Notes under the pieces: model-generated
What the model was told of the DNA's origin: nothing
Database searches by the model: none
What the model saw: only the letters and a program-made list of their open reading frames with translations
Translations under genes and position numbers: made by a program
In this document: positions 42,086 through 51,497 of the stretch, one piece after another
Layout of the letters: the number at the start of each line of letters is the position of its first letter
Position numbering within the stretch: the stretch's first letter is position 1
Origin: Candidatus Peregrinibacteria bacterium CG11_big_fil_rev_8_21_14_0_20_49_14
GTDB taxonomy: Bacteria > Patescibacteriota > Gracilibacteria > Peribacterales > Peribacteraceae
Direction: 5' to 3'
Assembly (NCBI GenBank): GCA_002787035.1
Contig: PCVP01000016.1
Span: forward strand, 304-64,303
Length of the DNA: 64,000 nucleotides

Positions 42086-45055
42086 TTATCTGAGATCCTT
42101 CACCATGTCTATGATCGCCTTTCCGCAGCCCGACTGTCTCGCATCTACGGTGTAGAAAGGGAACAAGCCGCGTACGTTGCGATGCAAACGAGGAAACTGC
42201 TCGAAATGGTAGGCTTTCTTGTTTTCAGCAACATCCACAAGCTGTTCACAGCTGCAACCTCTGGTATCTGTGAGGCTGAACTGACTGATTTTCTTGCGAG
42301 GTCCTCCTCTGAAAATAGGACTGTTTGCGGTGAGTGCGAACCTGCTGAACAGCATGTATGTTTGCGGAACACTTTCGGGCATGTAGGTATCCGGACACAG
42401 GTCTTCGTTGTTTGAGATGGTATCTCCGTCCGCATCGCTTTCACACGCTCCTTCTCTGTCGCCGTGTGCCTGATGCGCACTCCATGCGGACTCTGCAATT
42501 TCGATAGTATTTGCGTTACTGCGATTGCCGGGAGGGAAGTGGCATATCGTAATTTGTGGTCCCGTATCACCTCCCAAGTCTCCACCCGTGCCTCCGGTAT
42601 CTTCCCCCGTATCACCGCCCGTAGTAGTACCGGTATCTCCTCCGGTTGTTGTACTTGTATCCTCACCGCCATCGTCATCGCCACCCCCGCAAATTCCTTG
42701 GCTTGACGGTTTTTCCAGTACCAATTCAATGACTGCATCTTGGTGATCTGAATTTTCATCCAGTTGCTGCAGTTCGAAGAGAAGCAGCAAAGAAGTCTTG
42801 TCGACTGCTATGCGATTGCTTTGTATTTTTTCACGAAGAAATCCCTTCAGACCCGGTACGTTCGCGTACGGAGTGGTACCTGGCAGAGGGTCATTTCTCT
42901 TTAGAATTTTTACACGATTTGTTCCGTCGGAAGAGTCAGCGGTACTTCTGAAAAGCCATGAATAGCGTCCTTCCACACGAAGGGAGATCGTAGCACCGGA
43001 ATCGACATCTTCGATTGTCTGTCGCTCTCCCCCGTCGATATCTCGGAATCCGAACAAGGACTGCCAACTGGCTCCGCCATCCAAACTCATGCTGGCGTAT
43101 CCGCTTATTTCAGGCCCGCGATCACCATAGGTCATATGAGAACCGAGTGCGCGGAAAGAGATGTCTGCAGGTTCATGTATTTGAATCCGGCCGTCCTCTT
43201 TCATGGTGTACGCAATACCGCAAGGGTCGGGCGTTTCATCGTCCAGATCTCCGCCACCGCTTGTGTCGCCACCTGTATCTCCACCCGTTGTGGCACCCGT
43301 GTCTGCTCCGGTATCTCCACCCGTTGTGGCACCCGTGTCTCCACCCGTACCACCCGTGTCACCGGCACCCGGACTCTCCTGCCAGTGAATGAGTATCGCA
43401 TCGTCCTGTTGTGTGACACGTGCCTGATACGTGACAGAGAGGTTATCTGCGGCAGTTGTTACTTCATCTCCATGCGCACCGTCATTCACGATTCCATCCA
43501 AAGGATTTTCCGTCGCGTTATCACTCGTATCATTCTCGACGGAATCCACAACCGCGTCTGCGAATGTGATGGTTGCATCCATAATTTCTTTGCTGCTGTC
43601 CGCATGAGAACCATGAAGGAGTACTCGAATGTATCCGTTGTGCCTCCAGATGGCGAGACCCGGAACATCCTCCGTGAGGAAGTTATCGATGACTGTCACA
43701 CCGTTATCTTTAAGCGGAACCCATTGTCCGGAAGTAAACACCATGCCCTGCTCTCCGACGTAAGCCGTGGCAGTCAGGTCACCGTTCCCCATATTTTCGG
43801 TACGACTGAAATTCACTTTAAAACGTGGTTCGCCCACAGAGGCACAGCTTCCGACAGGCTGTGCGAAACTTACTTGTATCACTGCGTCTTGAAAGTCGGC
43901 TGTGCTGCCGTTTAAGCTGCCCAGCTCTGCCAGGTACACCACATCGTACGTGGGGATATCTATATTGCCTTGATCATCGAGAATATCTTGAAGGAATGAG
44001 GACAGATCCTGTTGGTTATCGAATGCCTGATACTCGGGCGGCGCATCGCCGTTACGAAGAGCAACAACGTGACCGTCTTTGCGGTCACTGTTGTCATTTG
44101 ACTGATACGTTTTATTGAAAAGCCATGAGTACCTGCCGTTCACTCTTACAAGCACCTGACTTCCCGATGGCAAACTCAGAAGAGTTTGCTGTTCTCCGCC
44201 GTCAACATCTTGCCCCCCGAAGAGCGAAGTCCATGTGGATCCTCCGTCTATGCTCGCTTCAACCCGTACCTGCACTTCAGGACCTCCCGCACCGTACGTA
44301 ATTTCCGATCCTAATACCGTAAAAGTCGCATTCACATTTCCTGTAGTTGTAACGGTGCCGTTTTCAGACACCGAAAATCTGTCTTCACATGCGGTTCCTC
44401 CTTGCGTGTTTCCTCCGGAATCACCACCGGAAGCTCCCCCGGTATCTCCGCCTGTCGTACTGCCTCCCGTATCTCCTCCCGTTGTGGTTCCGCCTGTGTC
44501 GCCTCCCGTTGTCGTGCCTCCCGTATCTCCGCCCGTTGTCGTTCCGCCTGTGTCGCCTCCCGTTGTCGTGCCTCCCGTATCTCCTCCCCCATATCCTGCA
44601 GTTTCACCACCGTCTTGAATGCCCGAAGAACCCAGCACACCGTCTACGCTGACTACTATAATGCGCTTCTCTCCGTTTAATCCCTGAATAATAATTTCTC
44701 CCGTTCTGTCTGGTATGCCATCGGGTTGGGTAAATACCACTTCGGGAAGACCCGAAGTATTGATAGTAGACGGTACGGGGTACGTTTCATCGTACTGCGG
44801 ATCACGTATGGCATACGCATCTCCTTGAAACAACGTTCCTTCCTGCACATACAGCCCCCATGCGGAATTATTTTCACCGGATTGTGAAAGAATCTGAGCG
44901 CGACGCAATGCCTGCACAGTTTGCTCTGTTACAAGATCCAAATCGCTTCGCACTTGATAATTGCGATACATGGGAACTGTGAATCCCGCTGTAAGAGCTA
45001 TGATTCCAAAAGTAAGTGCCGTCTCTATGGCGGTAAATGCTCTGCGTTTTCTCAT
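42086..45055 (-). CDS. Giant prepilin-like adhesin candidate, 989 aa
   Basis: The N-terminus has a prepilin/FimT-like signal (MRKRRA before FTAIETALTFGIIALTAG; Glu at +5). A pilin-like part to ~147 is followed by three Gly-Asp-Thr-Gly linkers (about 148-220, 558-606, 788-828). The linkers separate a duplicated β-domain (about 223-400 and 610-785; compare LGSEITYGAGGPE with LGSHMTYGDRGPE, and NGRYSWLF with EGRYSWLF). After the third linker come ITICHFPPGN...AHQAHGD and a thrombospondin-type-3 Ca-binding stretch (DADGDTISNNEDLCPD). Ordinary minor pilins are 150-250 residues. It is transcribed with the pilus genes upstream; a CU-rich stretch precedes the ATG. Confidence 0.85.
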   Translation of the reverse strand: MRKRRAFTAIETALTFGIIALTAGFTVPMYRNYQVRSDLDLVTEQTVQALRRAQILSQSGENNSAWGLYVQEGTLFQGDAYAIRDPQYDETYPVPSTINTSGLPEVVFTQPDGIPDRTGEIIIQGLNGEKRIIVVSVDGVLGSSGIQDGGETAGYGGGDTGGTTTGGDTGGTTTGGDTGGTTTGGDTGGTTTGGDTGGSTTGGDTGGASGGDSGGNTQGGTACEDRFSVSENGTVTTTGNVNATFTVLGSEITYGAGGPEVQVRVEASIDGGSTWTSLFGGQDVDGGEQQTLLSLPSGSQVLVRVNGRYSWLFNKTYQSNDNSDRKDGHVVALRNGDAPPEYQAFDNQQDLSSFLQDILDDQGNIDIPTYDVVYLAELGSLNGSTADFQDAVIQVSFAQPVGSCASVGEPRFKVNFSRTENMGNGDLTATAYVGEQGMVFTSGQWVPLKDNGVTVIDNFLTEDVPGLAIWRHNGYIRVLLHGSHADSSKEIMDATITFADAVVDSVENDTSDNATENPLDGIVNDGAHGDEVTTAADNLSVTYQARVTQQDDAILIHWQESPGAGDTGGTGGDTGATTGGDTGADTGATTGGDTGGDTSGGGDLDDETPDPCGIAYTMKEDGRIQIHEPADISFRALGSHMTYGDRGPEISGYASMSLDGGASWQSLFGFRDIDGGERQTIEDVDSGATISLRVEGRYSWLFRSTADSSDGTNRVKILKRNDPLPGTTPYANVPGLKGFLREKIQSNRIAVDKTSLLLLFELQQLDENSDHQDAVIELVLEKPSSQGICGGGDDDGGEDTSTTTGGDTGTTTGGDTGEDTGGTGGDLGGDTGPQITICHFPPGNRSNANTIEIAESAWSAHQAHGDREGACESDADGDTISNNEDLCPDTYMPESVPQTYMLFSRFALTANSPIFRGGPRKKISQFSLTDTRGCSCEQLVDVAENKKAYHFEQFPRLHRNVRGLFPFYTVDARQSGCGKAIIDMVKDLR
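44429..44590. repeat. Tandem 27-bp repeats encoding GGDTGGTTT
   Basis: About six in-frame copies of a 27-base unit encode the Gly-Asp-Thr linker of the giant pilin. Similar shorter arrays occur near 43240-43370 and 42570-42690 in the same gene. Copy number could vary by slippage without breaking the frame. Confidence 0.8.
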
Positions 45056-45128
45056 GATGTGAGGAGGGGAGAAAATGTGGAGAACACTCTTGGGTTATAA
45101 GAATGTTTTCCTTGTACGTATCGAAGCA

Positions 45129-46595
45129 TCAGCCATTACTGACATTTCCCACGACACTGTATATCGGAACAATGATAGCAAAAGCGATGGTACCTACGAG
45201 CGCTCCTATGAAGAGAAGGAGTAATGGCTCGAGAATGATAGGCAATTTTTCAGCAGTTTCAGATGCCTTCCTTTCGTATATTTTGGCTATTTTAAGCAGA
45301 GTTTCAGACAACGTTCCCGACCGCTCACCCGTCACCACTAATTGCTGGACAGAAACAGGAAGAAGTTTCTTTGTTTGTGGCATAAGTTCAAATGCTTTCG
45401 CAAAAGAGTCTCCGACATTAATGCGATGCAAAACTTGTTCATAGAATGTTTTGTATGCGTATACCTGCGTGACTCCCACAAGCGACTCCAATGCTTCCAC
45501 CAACGGCACACCTGCACGAAGCAGTCCTCCGAGTATCACACCGAATCGTGCAATGGTCGCTTCTCGTGCCAAGGAGCCGATTCCGGGAATGCGAAACATA
45601 CACCACTGCGTGACTGCTTTAAATCTGGTGAACTTGGAAAGAAGCGCCAGAAAAATAAAGAGCCCTATGAGAAGTGGCGCGAGAGTCATGCCGTACGCCT
45701 CAAAGAACTTGGTTATCTGAATAACAATTCGTGTCGTAAGCGGGAGTTCCACATTCAGGGAATAGAGCACCTGCACAAGGTTTGGCAGCACAAAAATTCC
45801 AAGTCCCATGACGATGATAAACATCATTGAAAGTACGATAGAGGGGTAAATCATCGCCATTTTTACCTTCTGCTTGAGTGCATGATCTTTTTCCTGCTGT
45901 TCGGAAAGATACTCCATGTTGCGCGCGAGATTTCCCGCATCTTCTCCTATGTGTACCAGTGCGATTTCATACGGAGTGAAAAAATATGTTTTATCCATGG
46001 CACGCCAGAGCGGTGCTCCGTTTTCTACGGATACCAAAATTTTGGCCACCATTTTCTTCACTGCCTTGGAACGAACTTCCGCCTCAAACGCTTTGAGAGA
46101 ATCCAACAAAGGCAGTCCTGCATTCAACATGGTCGCCAGACTTTGAATAAACATATGCCTGTACTTGCCCATGCCGAGATAGTTCAGAGTTTGAAAGAAT
46201 GCACTCACTCCACTTTCTTTCTTCTGCTCTCGTACCTCTATGGTAAAAGGCGTATTTGCCGACTCTTCTTCGGGAGCATCTTGCGTCTTTGATTCTTGAG
46301 ATGTGGAATCTGCTTTCTTCCGAAAAGAAAACCATTTTCTCCTCTTCGTTTTTTCGGTGCTCTTTTTTAATTTTTTCGTATCCGTTGGAACTTTTTTTCT
46401 GTCCCCAAAACTGTTTGTGCTCTGTGAGGGGCTTTCTTTCACGGTATCCTGAGTCTCTGCCACTGCTTCTGTTGACACCTCTTGTTGAACCGGTGTTGCA
46501 GATTTTTTCGTCTTCTTTTTGTGTGTTGTCGCAGCACTGCGCTTTGGCGCAGTTTTCTTTTTTATTGCCTCAGATTTCTTACTTTTTCTTACCAT
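45129..46595 (-). CDS. pilC: Type IV pilus inner-membrane platform protein PilC
   Basis: Couples the assembly ATPase to pilin insertion. The C-terminal ~360 residues contain the two T2SF repeats (SLATMLNAGLPLLDSLKAF and FGVILGGLLRAGVPLVEAL), each followed by membrane helices, ending GTIAFAIIVPIYSVVGNVSNG. Unusually, about 120 residues of Lys/Ser/Glu-rich, presumably disordered sequence (KKKTKKSA, KKLKKSTEKTKRRK) precede the core. The gene overlaps the pilB stop by 17 bases. ATG 46595 is chosen over a TTG at 46604. Confidence 0.95.
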   Translation of the reverse strand: MVRKSKKSEAIKKKTAPKRSAATTHKKKTKKSATPVQQEVSTEAVAETQDTVKESPSQSTNSFGDRKKVPTDTKKLKKSTEKTKRRKWFSFRKKADSTSQESKTQDAPEEESANTPFTIEVREQKKESGVSAFFQTLNYLGMGKYRHMFIQSLATMLNAGLPLLDSLKAFEAEVRSKAVKKMVAKILVSVENGAPLWRAMDKTYFFTPYEIALVHIGEDAGNLARNMEYLSEQQEKDHALKQKVKMAMIYPSIVLSMMFIIVMGLGIFVLPNLVQVLYSLNVELPLTTRIVIQITKFFEAYGMTLAPLLIGLFIFLALLSKFTRFKAVTQWCMFRIPGIGSLAREATIARFGVILGGLLRAGVPLVEALESLVGVTQVYAYKTFYEQVLHRINVGDSFAKAFELMPQTKKLLPVSVQQLVVTGERSGTLSETLLKIAKIYERKASETAEKLPIILEPLLLLFIGALVGTIAFAIIVPIYSVVGNVSNG

Positions 46596-48417
46596 GAGAA
46601 TCAAAAATAATTTCCGGAGGCGCTGCCATACGCATGAGCTCTTCTATGGTTGTTATTCCTGCCATCACTTTTTCAAATCCGTCTTCGAACATCAGTTTCA
46701 TGCCTTGTTTGCGTGCAAGATTATTGATGTCCGTGCTTGTTGCTTGGTTAATAATCAGATTTTCAATTTCCTGCGTGATAACCAAGAGTTCATGTATGCC
46801 CACACGACCTCTGTATCCCGTATTGCCGCAGGAATCACATCCCTTCCCTTTGTAGAGAGTTGTTTTTCCTCGGGTGAAAAACTTTTCCGCTCCCGTAAAG
46901 AGCTTGCGAGCTTCCGCACCTTGGATTGTATAACTGTATCTGCAATGCGGGCAGAGACGACGTACAAGACGTTGCCCTATAACAACCTCCAATGTGGATG
47001 CGAGTAAAAAAGGTTCCACTCCCATTTCTATGAGACGAGGCACTGCCGTGGCGGCATCGTTGCTGTGGAGAGTGGAAAAAAGTAAGTGACCTGTAAGTGC
47101 GGCATTCACCGCAATTTCAGCGGTTTCCGCATCACGTATTTCTCCCACCAAAATGACATCTGGGTCCTGACGGACGAGTGCGCGCAACCCCGTTGCGAAT
47201 GTAAGACCGGCTTCCGCATTGGCTTGAATGTGATTGATACCCGTAATTTTGTACTCAACAGGATCTTCGATTGTGGAAATGTTCACATCCGGCGTGTTAC
47301 GAAGAATGATGAGCGCATACAGCGTGGTGGATTTACCGGACCCGGTCGGTCCCGTAGTCAGAAGCATTCCGAACGGCTTATGAGCCGCCGCCTCCAATAC
47401 TTTCTGGTTGTCGGATGAAAATCCAAGTCCCGAGAGCGTCAAATGACTGACATAGGAAGAGAGAAGTCGCATTACAATTTTTTCTCCGTCGACCACAGGA
47501 ACCATGGATACACGAATATCCATCACGGAACCGTCGGGTGTTTTGTGACGTATGGCACCGTCTTGGGGAGTGAAGTGTTCGTCTATCCGCATGTTTGCTT
47601 CTATTTTTATCAGGTTTACCACACCTTCGTAATACACTTTCGGTATGCGACCCGCCTCGTGCATAACACCGTCCACACGAAATCGTACGATGGTGGTTTG
47701 CTGTCCTTGCGGCTCGAAGTGAATGTCCGATGCGCGCAGCTGAATGGCATCGTTTATGATCTCCACAAGAATTTCGGGGGCCACCTCTTGCTCGGCGTCC
47801 ACAATCTGCTGGAAACGCGTTGCAAGGGGCTTGCGATATCGTAAGAACATTGCCTCTATTCCCTCTCTGGAGGCATATACATACTCTATTTTGCCGGTAA
47901 ATTTCTCCGCTTCAGTTTCTTTTTTCCCCAGTCCGAAAAGCCCTCCGCCGGATTTCTTCTTTACTTTGACTGCAGCCGGTTTTGATTTTTTTGCACCATT
48001 GACCTTCGCATCTTTCTTCTTTTCATCTTCTTCGGGAAGAATCGCCTCTTCTTTTCCCAGATTTATGCGAATAATTTCATCCAAGTTTTCCATCTGCGGA
48101 TCTGTGGTTGCAACGGTGACCGCATTACCCTTGCGTGCAACAACGATGATGTAGAACTTACGTGCAACAGCCTCTGGAAGAGAAGCGATATCGTCTCCGG
48201 CCGGCGGCTTGGACTGTAAATCATAAAATTCCAATTTGTAGTGTTCCGCCAACGCACTCTGCACAAGATTCGGCGTGAGCAAACCTTGCTCCGTGAGCAC
48301 GCTCATGAGCGTGGTCTTTTGTGACTTCGCTTCAAGCAGTGCGGTGTTGAGCTCTTCTTCGGAGAGATAGCTCTGCTGTACCAGTACTTTGCCGATGTCT
48401 GTATCTTCAAGTGGCAT
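46579..48417 (-). CDS. pilB: Type IV pilus assembly ATPase PilB
   Basis: Hexameric extension motor, 612 residues. An MshEN-like N-terminal domain (DIGKVLVQQSYLSEEELNTAL) is followed by a Lys-rich insert (~130-165: EEDEKKKDAKVNGAKKSKP), then the ATPase: DIHFEPQ, Walker A GPTGSGKSTT, Asp-box region TIEDPVEY, Walker B ILVGEIRDAETAEI and His-box TGHLLFSTLHSNDAA. A tetracysteine zinc site (CPHC, CDSC) follows. It starts 4 bases after the response-regulator stop. Confidence 0.97.
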   Translation of the reverse strand: MPLEDTDIGKVLVQQSYLSEEELNTALLEAKSQKTTLMSVLTEQGLLTPNLVQSALAEHYKLEFYDLQSKPPAGDDIASLPEAVARKFYIIVVARKGNAVTVATTDPQMENLDEIIRINLGKEEAILPEEDEKKKDAKVNGAKKSKPAAVKVKKKSGGGLFGLGKKETEAEKFTGKIEYVYASREGIEAMFLRYRKPLATRFQQIVDAEQEVAPEILVEIINDAIQLRASDIHFEPQGQQTTIVRFRVDGVMHEAGRIPKVYYEGVVNLIKIEANMRIDEHFTPQDGAIRHKTPDGSVMDIRVSMVPVVDGEKIVMRLLSSYVSHLTLSGLGFSSDNQKVLEAAAHKPFGMLLTTGPTGSGKSTTLYALIILRNTPDVNISTIEDPVEYKITGINHIQANAEAGLTFATGLRALVRQDPDVILVGEIRDAETAEIAVNAALTGHLLFSTLHSNDAATAVPRLIEMGVEPFLLASTLEVVIGQRLVRRLCPHCRYSYTIQGAEARKLFTGAEKFFTRGKTTLYKGKGCDSCGNTGYRGRVGIHELLVITQEIENLIINQATSTDINNLARKQGMKLMFEDGFEKVMAGITTIEELMRMAAPPEIIFDSHGKKK

Positions 48418-48421
48418 ATTA

Positions 48422-48832
48422 TCAGAGGGCAGCTTTTACGGTTTTGATTATTTGCGTGATGGGAGTGTTTGATTTTACAAAGTATCCCACCGCTCCGAGT
48501 TCTTGCGCACGAATACGATCTTCTTCCTGACCAAGGTTGGACAGAATGATTACTTTTATCTTTTTCTTTTTTACATCCAGCTCTTCCATGAACGTAAATC
48601 CGTCCATTTGCGGCATAATGAGATCTAAGAGAATCATGTCGAATTTATTTTTTTTCGCCACCTCCAGCGCTTCCAGTCCATTGATGCAGGTGGTGGTTAC
48701 AAATCCTTCATGACCGAATTTCAACTCCAACGCATGTGCGAGAGGGCGCTCATCTTCCACTATGAGAATCTTATTTCCCGCCTTGGCTTTGCCGGAGGTT
48801 GATTTTGTATCTGGCGCCTTTTTTGCAGGCAT
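48422..48832 (-). CDS. CheY-like response regulator, pilus-linked
   Basis: A 136-residue single receiver domain after a short Lys/Ser-rich tail. It keeps the full phosphorylation site: E27/D28, phospho-acceptor D70 (MILLDLIMP), Ser at ~98 (IILSN) and Lys at 120 (YFVKSNTPI). As the first gene of the pilB-pilC unit it likely controls pilus activity, as PilG/PilH do elsewhere. The kinase at 35963-38212 is a possible partner. The frame continues to 48883, but the ATG at 48832 fits the domain. Confidence 0.88.
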   Translation of the reverse strand: MPAKKAPDTKSTSGKAKAGNKILIVEDERPLAHALELKFGHEGFVTTTCINGLEALEVAKKNKFDMILLDLIMPQMDGFTFMEELDVKKKKIKVIILSNLGQEEDRIRAQELGAVGYFVKSNTPITQIIKTVKAAL

Positions 48833-48988
48833 AAGAAGAGCTGTAAATCCTCTTATTCTAGCAGAAAAACAGATTTTGGGCAATATGCTCTATTTCTCCG
48901 ATAATTACGGGGAACTCTGCTGGTAAATTGCGGGGCAGACTGTACACTTTTGTCGTAGTTTTCCTTTCTGCACACGTCGTTCTCTCCC

Positions 48989-50500
48989 ATGAACAAACGA
49001 GCTCTGATTTCCGTCTCTGACAAGTCCGGTATCGAAGAATTTGCACGCGCACTTACGAACCTCGGCTATGAAATTCTTTCCACAGGAGGAACTGAGAAAG
49101 CCCTAACGGAAGCCAAAATACAAGTAACACCCGTGGAAGACATCACGCAGTTCCCGGAATGTTTCGGCGGTCGCGTAAAAACCATGCACCCGATGATTAT
49201 GGGCGGTGTTCTGTTTCGCAGAGACAATAAACAAGACCAAAAAGAGGCTGTGCAACACGGCATAGGCCCCATAGATATCGTCGTTGTGAATTTATATCCG
49301 TTCGAAGAAACGGCGAAAAAAGGAGACGCCACGTATGCAGAGCTTATAGAGAAAATTGATATCGGAGGACCCACGCTGCTTCGCAGTGCGGCGAAAAATC
49401 ATGCCGATGTAACGGTGGTATGCGACCCTGCGGATTACGACCGTGTACTGGAAGAATTGCAAAGTGAAAAAAACACTTCGGATGCACTGCGCAAAGAACT
49501 GGCATTGAAAGTGTTCACACATACCGCTGCCTACGACAGTGCCATTGCCCAAACCCTTTCGGAAAACTCCGTGCGAGGACTCATACTCACCAATGGTATG
49601 AATCTTCGGTACGGAGAAAATCCGCACCAGTGGGGACAATTTTTTGACTTCCATAACAAGGAGCGCACATGGCAAGTGCTACAGGAGGAAAAGCAGATGA
49701 GTTACCTCAATATTTTGGATGCGGATGGTGCCATGAATTTGGTGTGCGAGTTTCCGGAGCCTGCTGCTGCGTGCATTAAGCATGCCAACCCAAGCGGAGT
49801 GGCTTCTCATAGCGATATTGCAGAAGCTTTCCAGCGCAGTTACGACGCAGACAGGCTCTCTGCCTTCGGAGTGATAATCGCCTTCAATCGAGAGTGTCCG
49901 AAAGAAGTGGTGGAAAAAATTCTGGAGCAGAAGATTTTTGCCGAAGTGCTTATAGCCCCTTCTTTTTCCAAAGAGGCGCTGGAGTTGCTCCGTAAGAAAC
50001 CCAAAATTCGCGTGTTGCAATGCAAGTGTCCTCAGCAGACGGAGCAAATAACATATCGCTCCATGCTAGGCGGAATACTGGTGCAAGACGCCGATACGAA
50101 GGTGGTTACAAGAGAAGATCTGACGTGTGTGACAGATGTGAAACCCACGGATGCACAAATAGAAGATCTGCTCTTTGCATGGAAAGTCGTAAAACACGCC
50201 AAGAGTAATGCCATCGTTTTCGCGAAGAATAACGTGACCACGGGCATAGGGTGCGGACAAACAAGTCGCGTGGATTCCACGGTCATTGCTGCCGGTCGCG
50301 CAGCCGATAAGGCAAAGGGGTCTGTAATGGCAAGTGACGCATTTTTTCCGTTCCCCGACTCCGTGGAAGAGGCGGCAAGAAACGGAATAGTTGCGATTAT
50401 TCAGCCGGGAGGTTCCATACGGGACGACGAGGTGATCGCAAAAGCAAATACACTCTGTATTCCCATGGTCACCACGGGCATACGAGGGTTCAGGCATTAG
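48989..50500 (+). CDS. purH: Bifunctional AICAR transformylase/IMP cyclohydrolase
   Basis: Last two steps of IMP synthesis. The N-terminal MGS-like cyclohydrolase (RALISVSDKSGIEEFARAL, GGRVKTMHPMIMGG) spans ~1-190. The C-terminal AICARFT domain shows MNLRYGENPHQ, CIKHANPSGVA and the final PGGSIRDDEVI with the closing GIRGFRH. The 503-residue length is typical. The last 40 bases before the ATG are strongly pyrimidine-rich with no Shine-Dalgarno; a TACACT box lies about 40 nt upstream. No other purine genes are in the window. Confidence 0.97.
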   Translation: MNKRALISVSDKSGIEEFARALTNLGYEILSTGGTEKALTEAKIQVTPVEDITQFPECFGGRVKTMHPMIMGGVLFRRDNKQDQKEAVQHGIGPIDIVVVNLYPFEETAKKGDATYAELIEKIDIGGPTLLRSAAKNHADVTVVCDPADYDRVLEELQSEKNTSDALRKELALKVFTHTAAYDSAIAQTLSENSVRGLILTNGMNLRYGENPHQWGQFFDFHNKERTWQVLQEEKQMSYLNILDADGAMNLVCEFPEPAAACIKHANPSGVASHSDIAEAFQRSYDADRLSAFGVIIAFNRECPKEVVEKILEQKIFAEVLIAPSFSKEALELLRKKPKIRVLQCKCPQQTEQITYRSMLGGILVQDADTKVVTREDLTCVTDVKPTDAQIEDLLFAWKVVKHAKSNAIVFAKNNVTTGIGCGQTSRVDSTVIAAGRAADKAKGSVMASDAFFPFPDSVEEAARNGIVAIIQPGGSIRDDEVIAKANTLCIPMVTTGIRGFRH

Positions 50501-50521
50501 GAAGCCGGTATTCCGATTCGA

Positions 50522-51481
50522 TTATCTGGAGAATTTTTTTGTTTTTGCAATGTTGCGGATTTCCTTTCCTATGCCGAGGAAGGAATGGTAGTTCAGCGGA
50601 AACTCCAGGAAGACGTGGAGCAAACTGAAAAAGCCGAGAGTGGCTATGCCAAGACGATAATCTGCCACATACAAACCGACAGATGCCCCCCAAAGGAGCA
50701 GCGTGGTTACAACGAATGATGTCGGTACCTTGTGCCACTTAATAATGGATGTTTTGGAGAACCAGTTGAGATAATGATACGTGTAGGCGAACGCAATGAA
50801 TCGCATGATCATAATTCCTATGACGGAATTATAGATATCACCGGAATCCGCCAATGACTCAAATCGTAAAAATTTGGCTATGGAAAAATGAAGTGTTTCA
50901 AAATATCCGTAGCTCACCCGAATGTACTCACTGACCACCGATGAACGCTCCGGTACCAGTACAAAGCACAGTACTGCCGAAAGCAGAAGTACCGCAACGG
51001 AAAGAAGTCCGGGGATACTTCTGTTTCTTAACGCCCCGAAAAGCATGAATGCTCCCGTGAAGAAATACACATGAATAATGCTTGGGATAAATATGGCGAG
51101 ATAGAAGAGGTTATTTAAAAGAAGCAGACTGATAAAACTGATGGCAACAACCGCAAATATTTTCAAGGAAACGGATCGGATAACTATAAGCGCGAGAGAG
51201 GCTAAAAACGCACTGTAAATGATGGTGGGCTGCACATATTGCATTGCAGGTACAAAGTGACCTGCGAGGGAAGCGGCGGCAAACGATACGAGAAAGAGGT
51301 AGTCATACTTACCGCTCGTGTAATAATTCTTCGTGTGGAGCCATCCGATTTCCGTGAAGTAATGCAGCGGACCGAGTACCGCGTACGAAAAAAGAAACAG
51401 TTCAAATGGCACTGCAAAAGCAGTGAGCAACGAGAGAATCATTAAACCGATATTGAGGTAGTCGAGTGATGCGGTCTTCAT
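50522..51481 (-). CDS. Polytopic membrane protein with conserved-looking His/Tyr motifs
   Basis: Unrecognised 319-residue integral membrane protein with about 8-9 helices. Histidines cluster at helix ends: GPLHYFTEIGWLHTKNYY (~35-52), IIHVYFFTGAF (~150), YTYHYLNWFSKTSIIKWH (~240) and LLHVFLEFPLNYHSF (~295). This spacing recalls membrane-bound di-iron or haem enzymes, but I cannot assign a family. TACGAT (51488-51493) is 6 nt before the ATG. It is convergent with purH. Confidence 0.7.
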   Translation of the reverse strand: MKTASLDYLNIGLMILSLLTAFAVPFELFLFSYAVLGPLHYFTEIGWLHTKNYYTSGKYDYLFLVSFAAASLAGHFVPAMQYVQPTIIYSAFLASLALIVIRSVSLKIFAVVAISFISLLLLNNLFYLAIFIPSIIHVYFFTGAFMLFGALRNRSIPGLLSVAVLLLSAVLCFVLVPERSSVVSEYIRVSYGYFETLHFSIAKFLRFESLADSGDIYNSVIGIMIMRFIAFAYTYHYLNWFSKTSIIKWHKVPTSFVVTTLLLWGASVGLYVADYRLGIATLGFFSLLHVFLEFPLNYHSFLGIGKEIRNIAKTKKFSR

Positions 51482-51497
51482 AGTGGCATCGTAGCAC

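Noticed and set aside
43240..44590. Short tandem repeats considered as a CRISPR array
   Set aside because: The units are contiguous, in frame and coding, with no unique spacers.
42525..44680. Several + strand Pro/Ser/Val-rich frames opposite the giant pilin
   Set aside because: They are complements of the Gly-Asp-Thr linker repeats and carry no independent start signal or domain.
48884..48988. Possible purine riboswitch upstream of purH
   Set aside because: Only a small TCTGC/GCAGA hairpin is visible; the conserved three-way junction core is absent.
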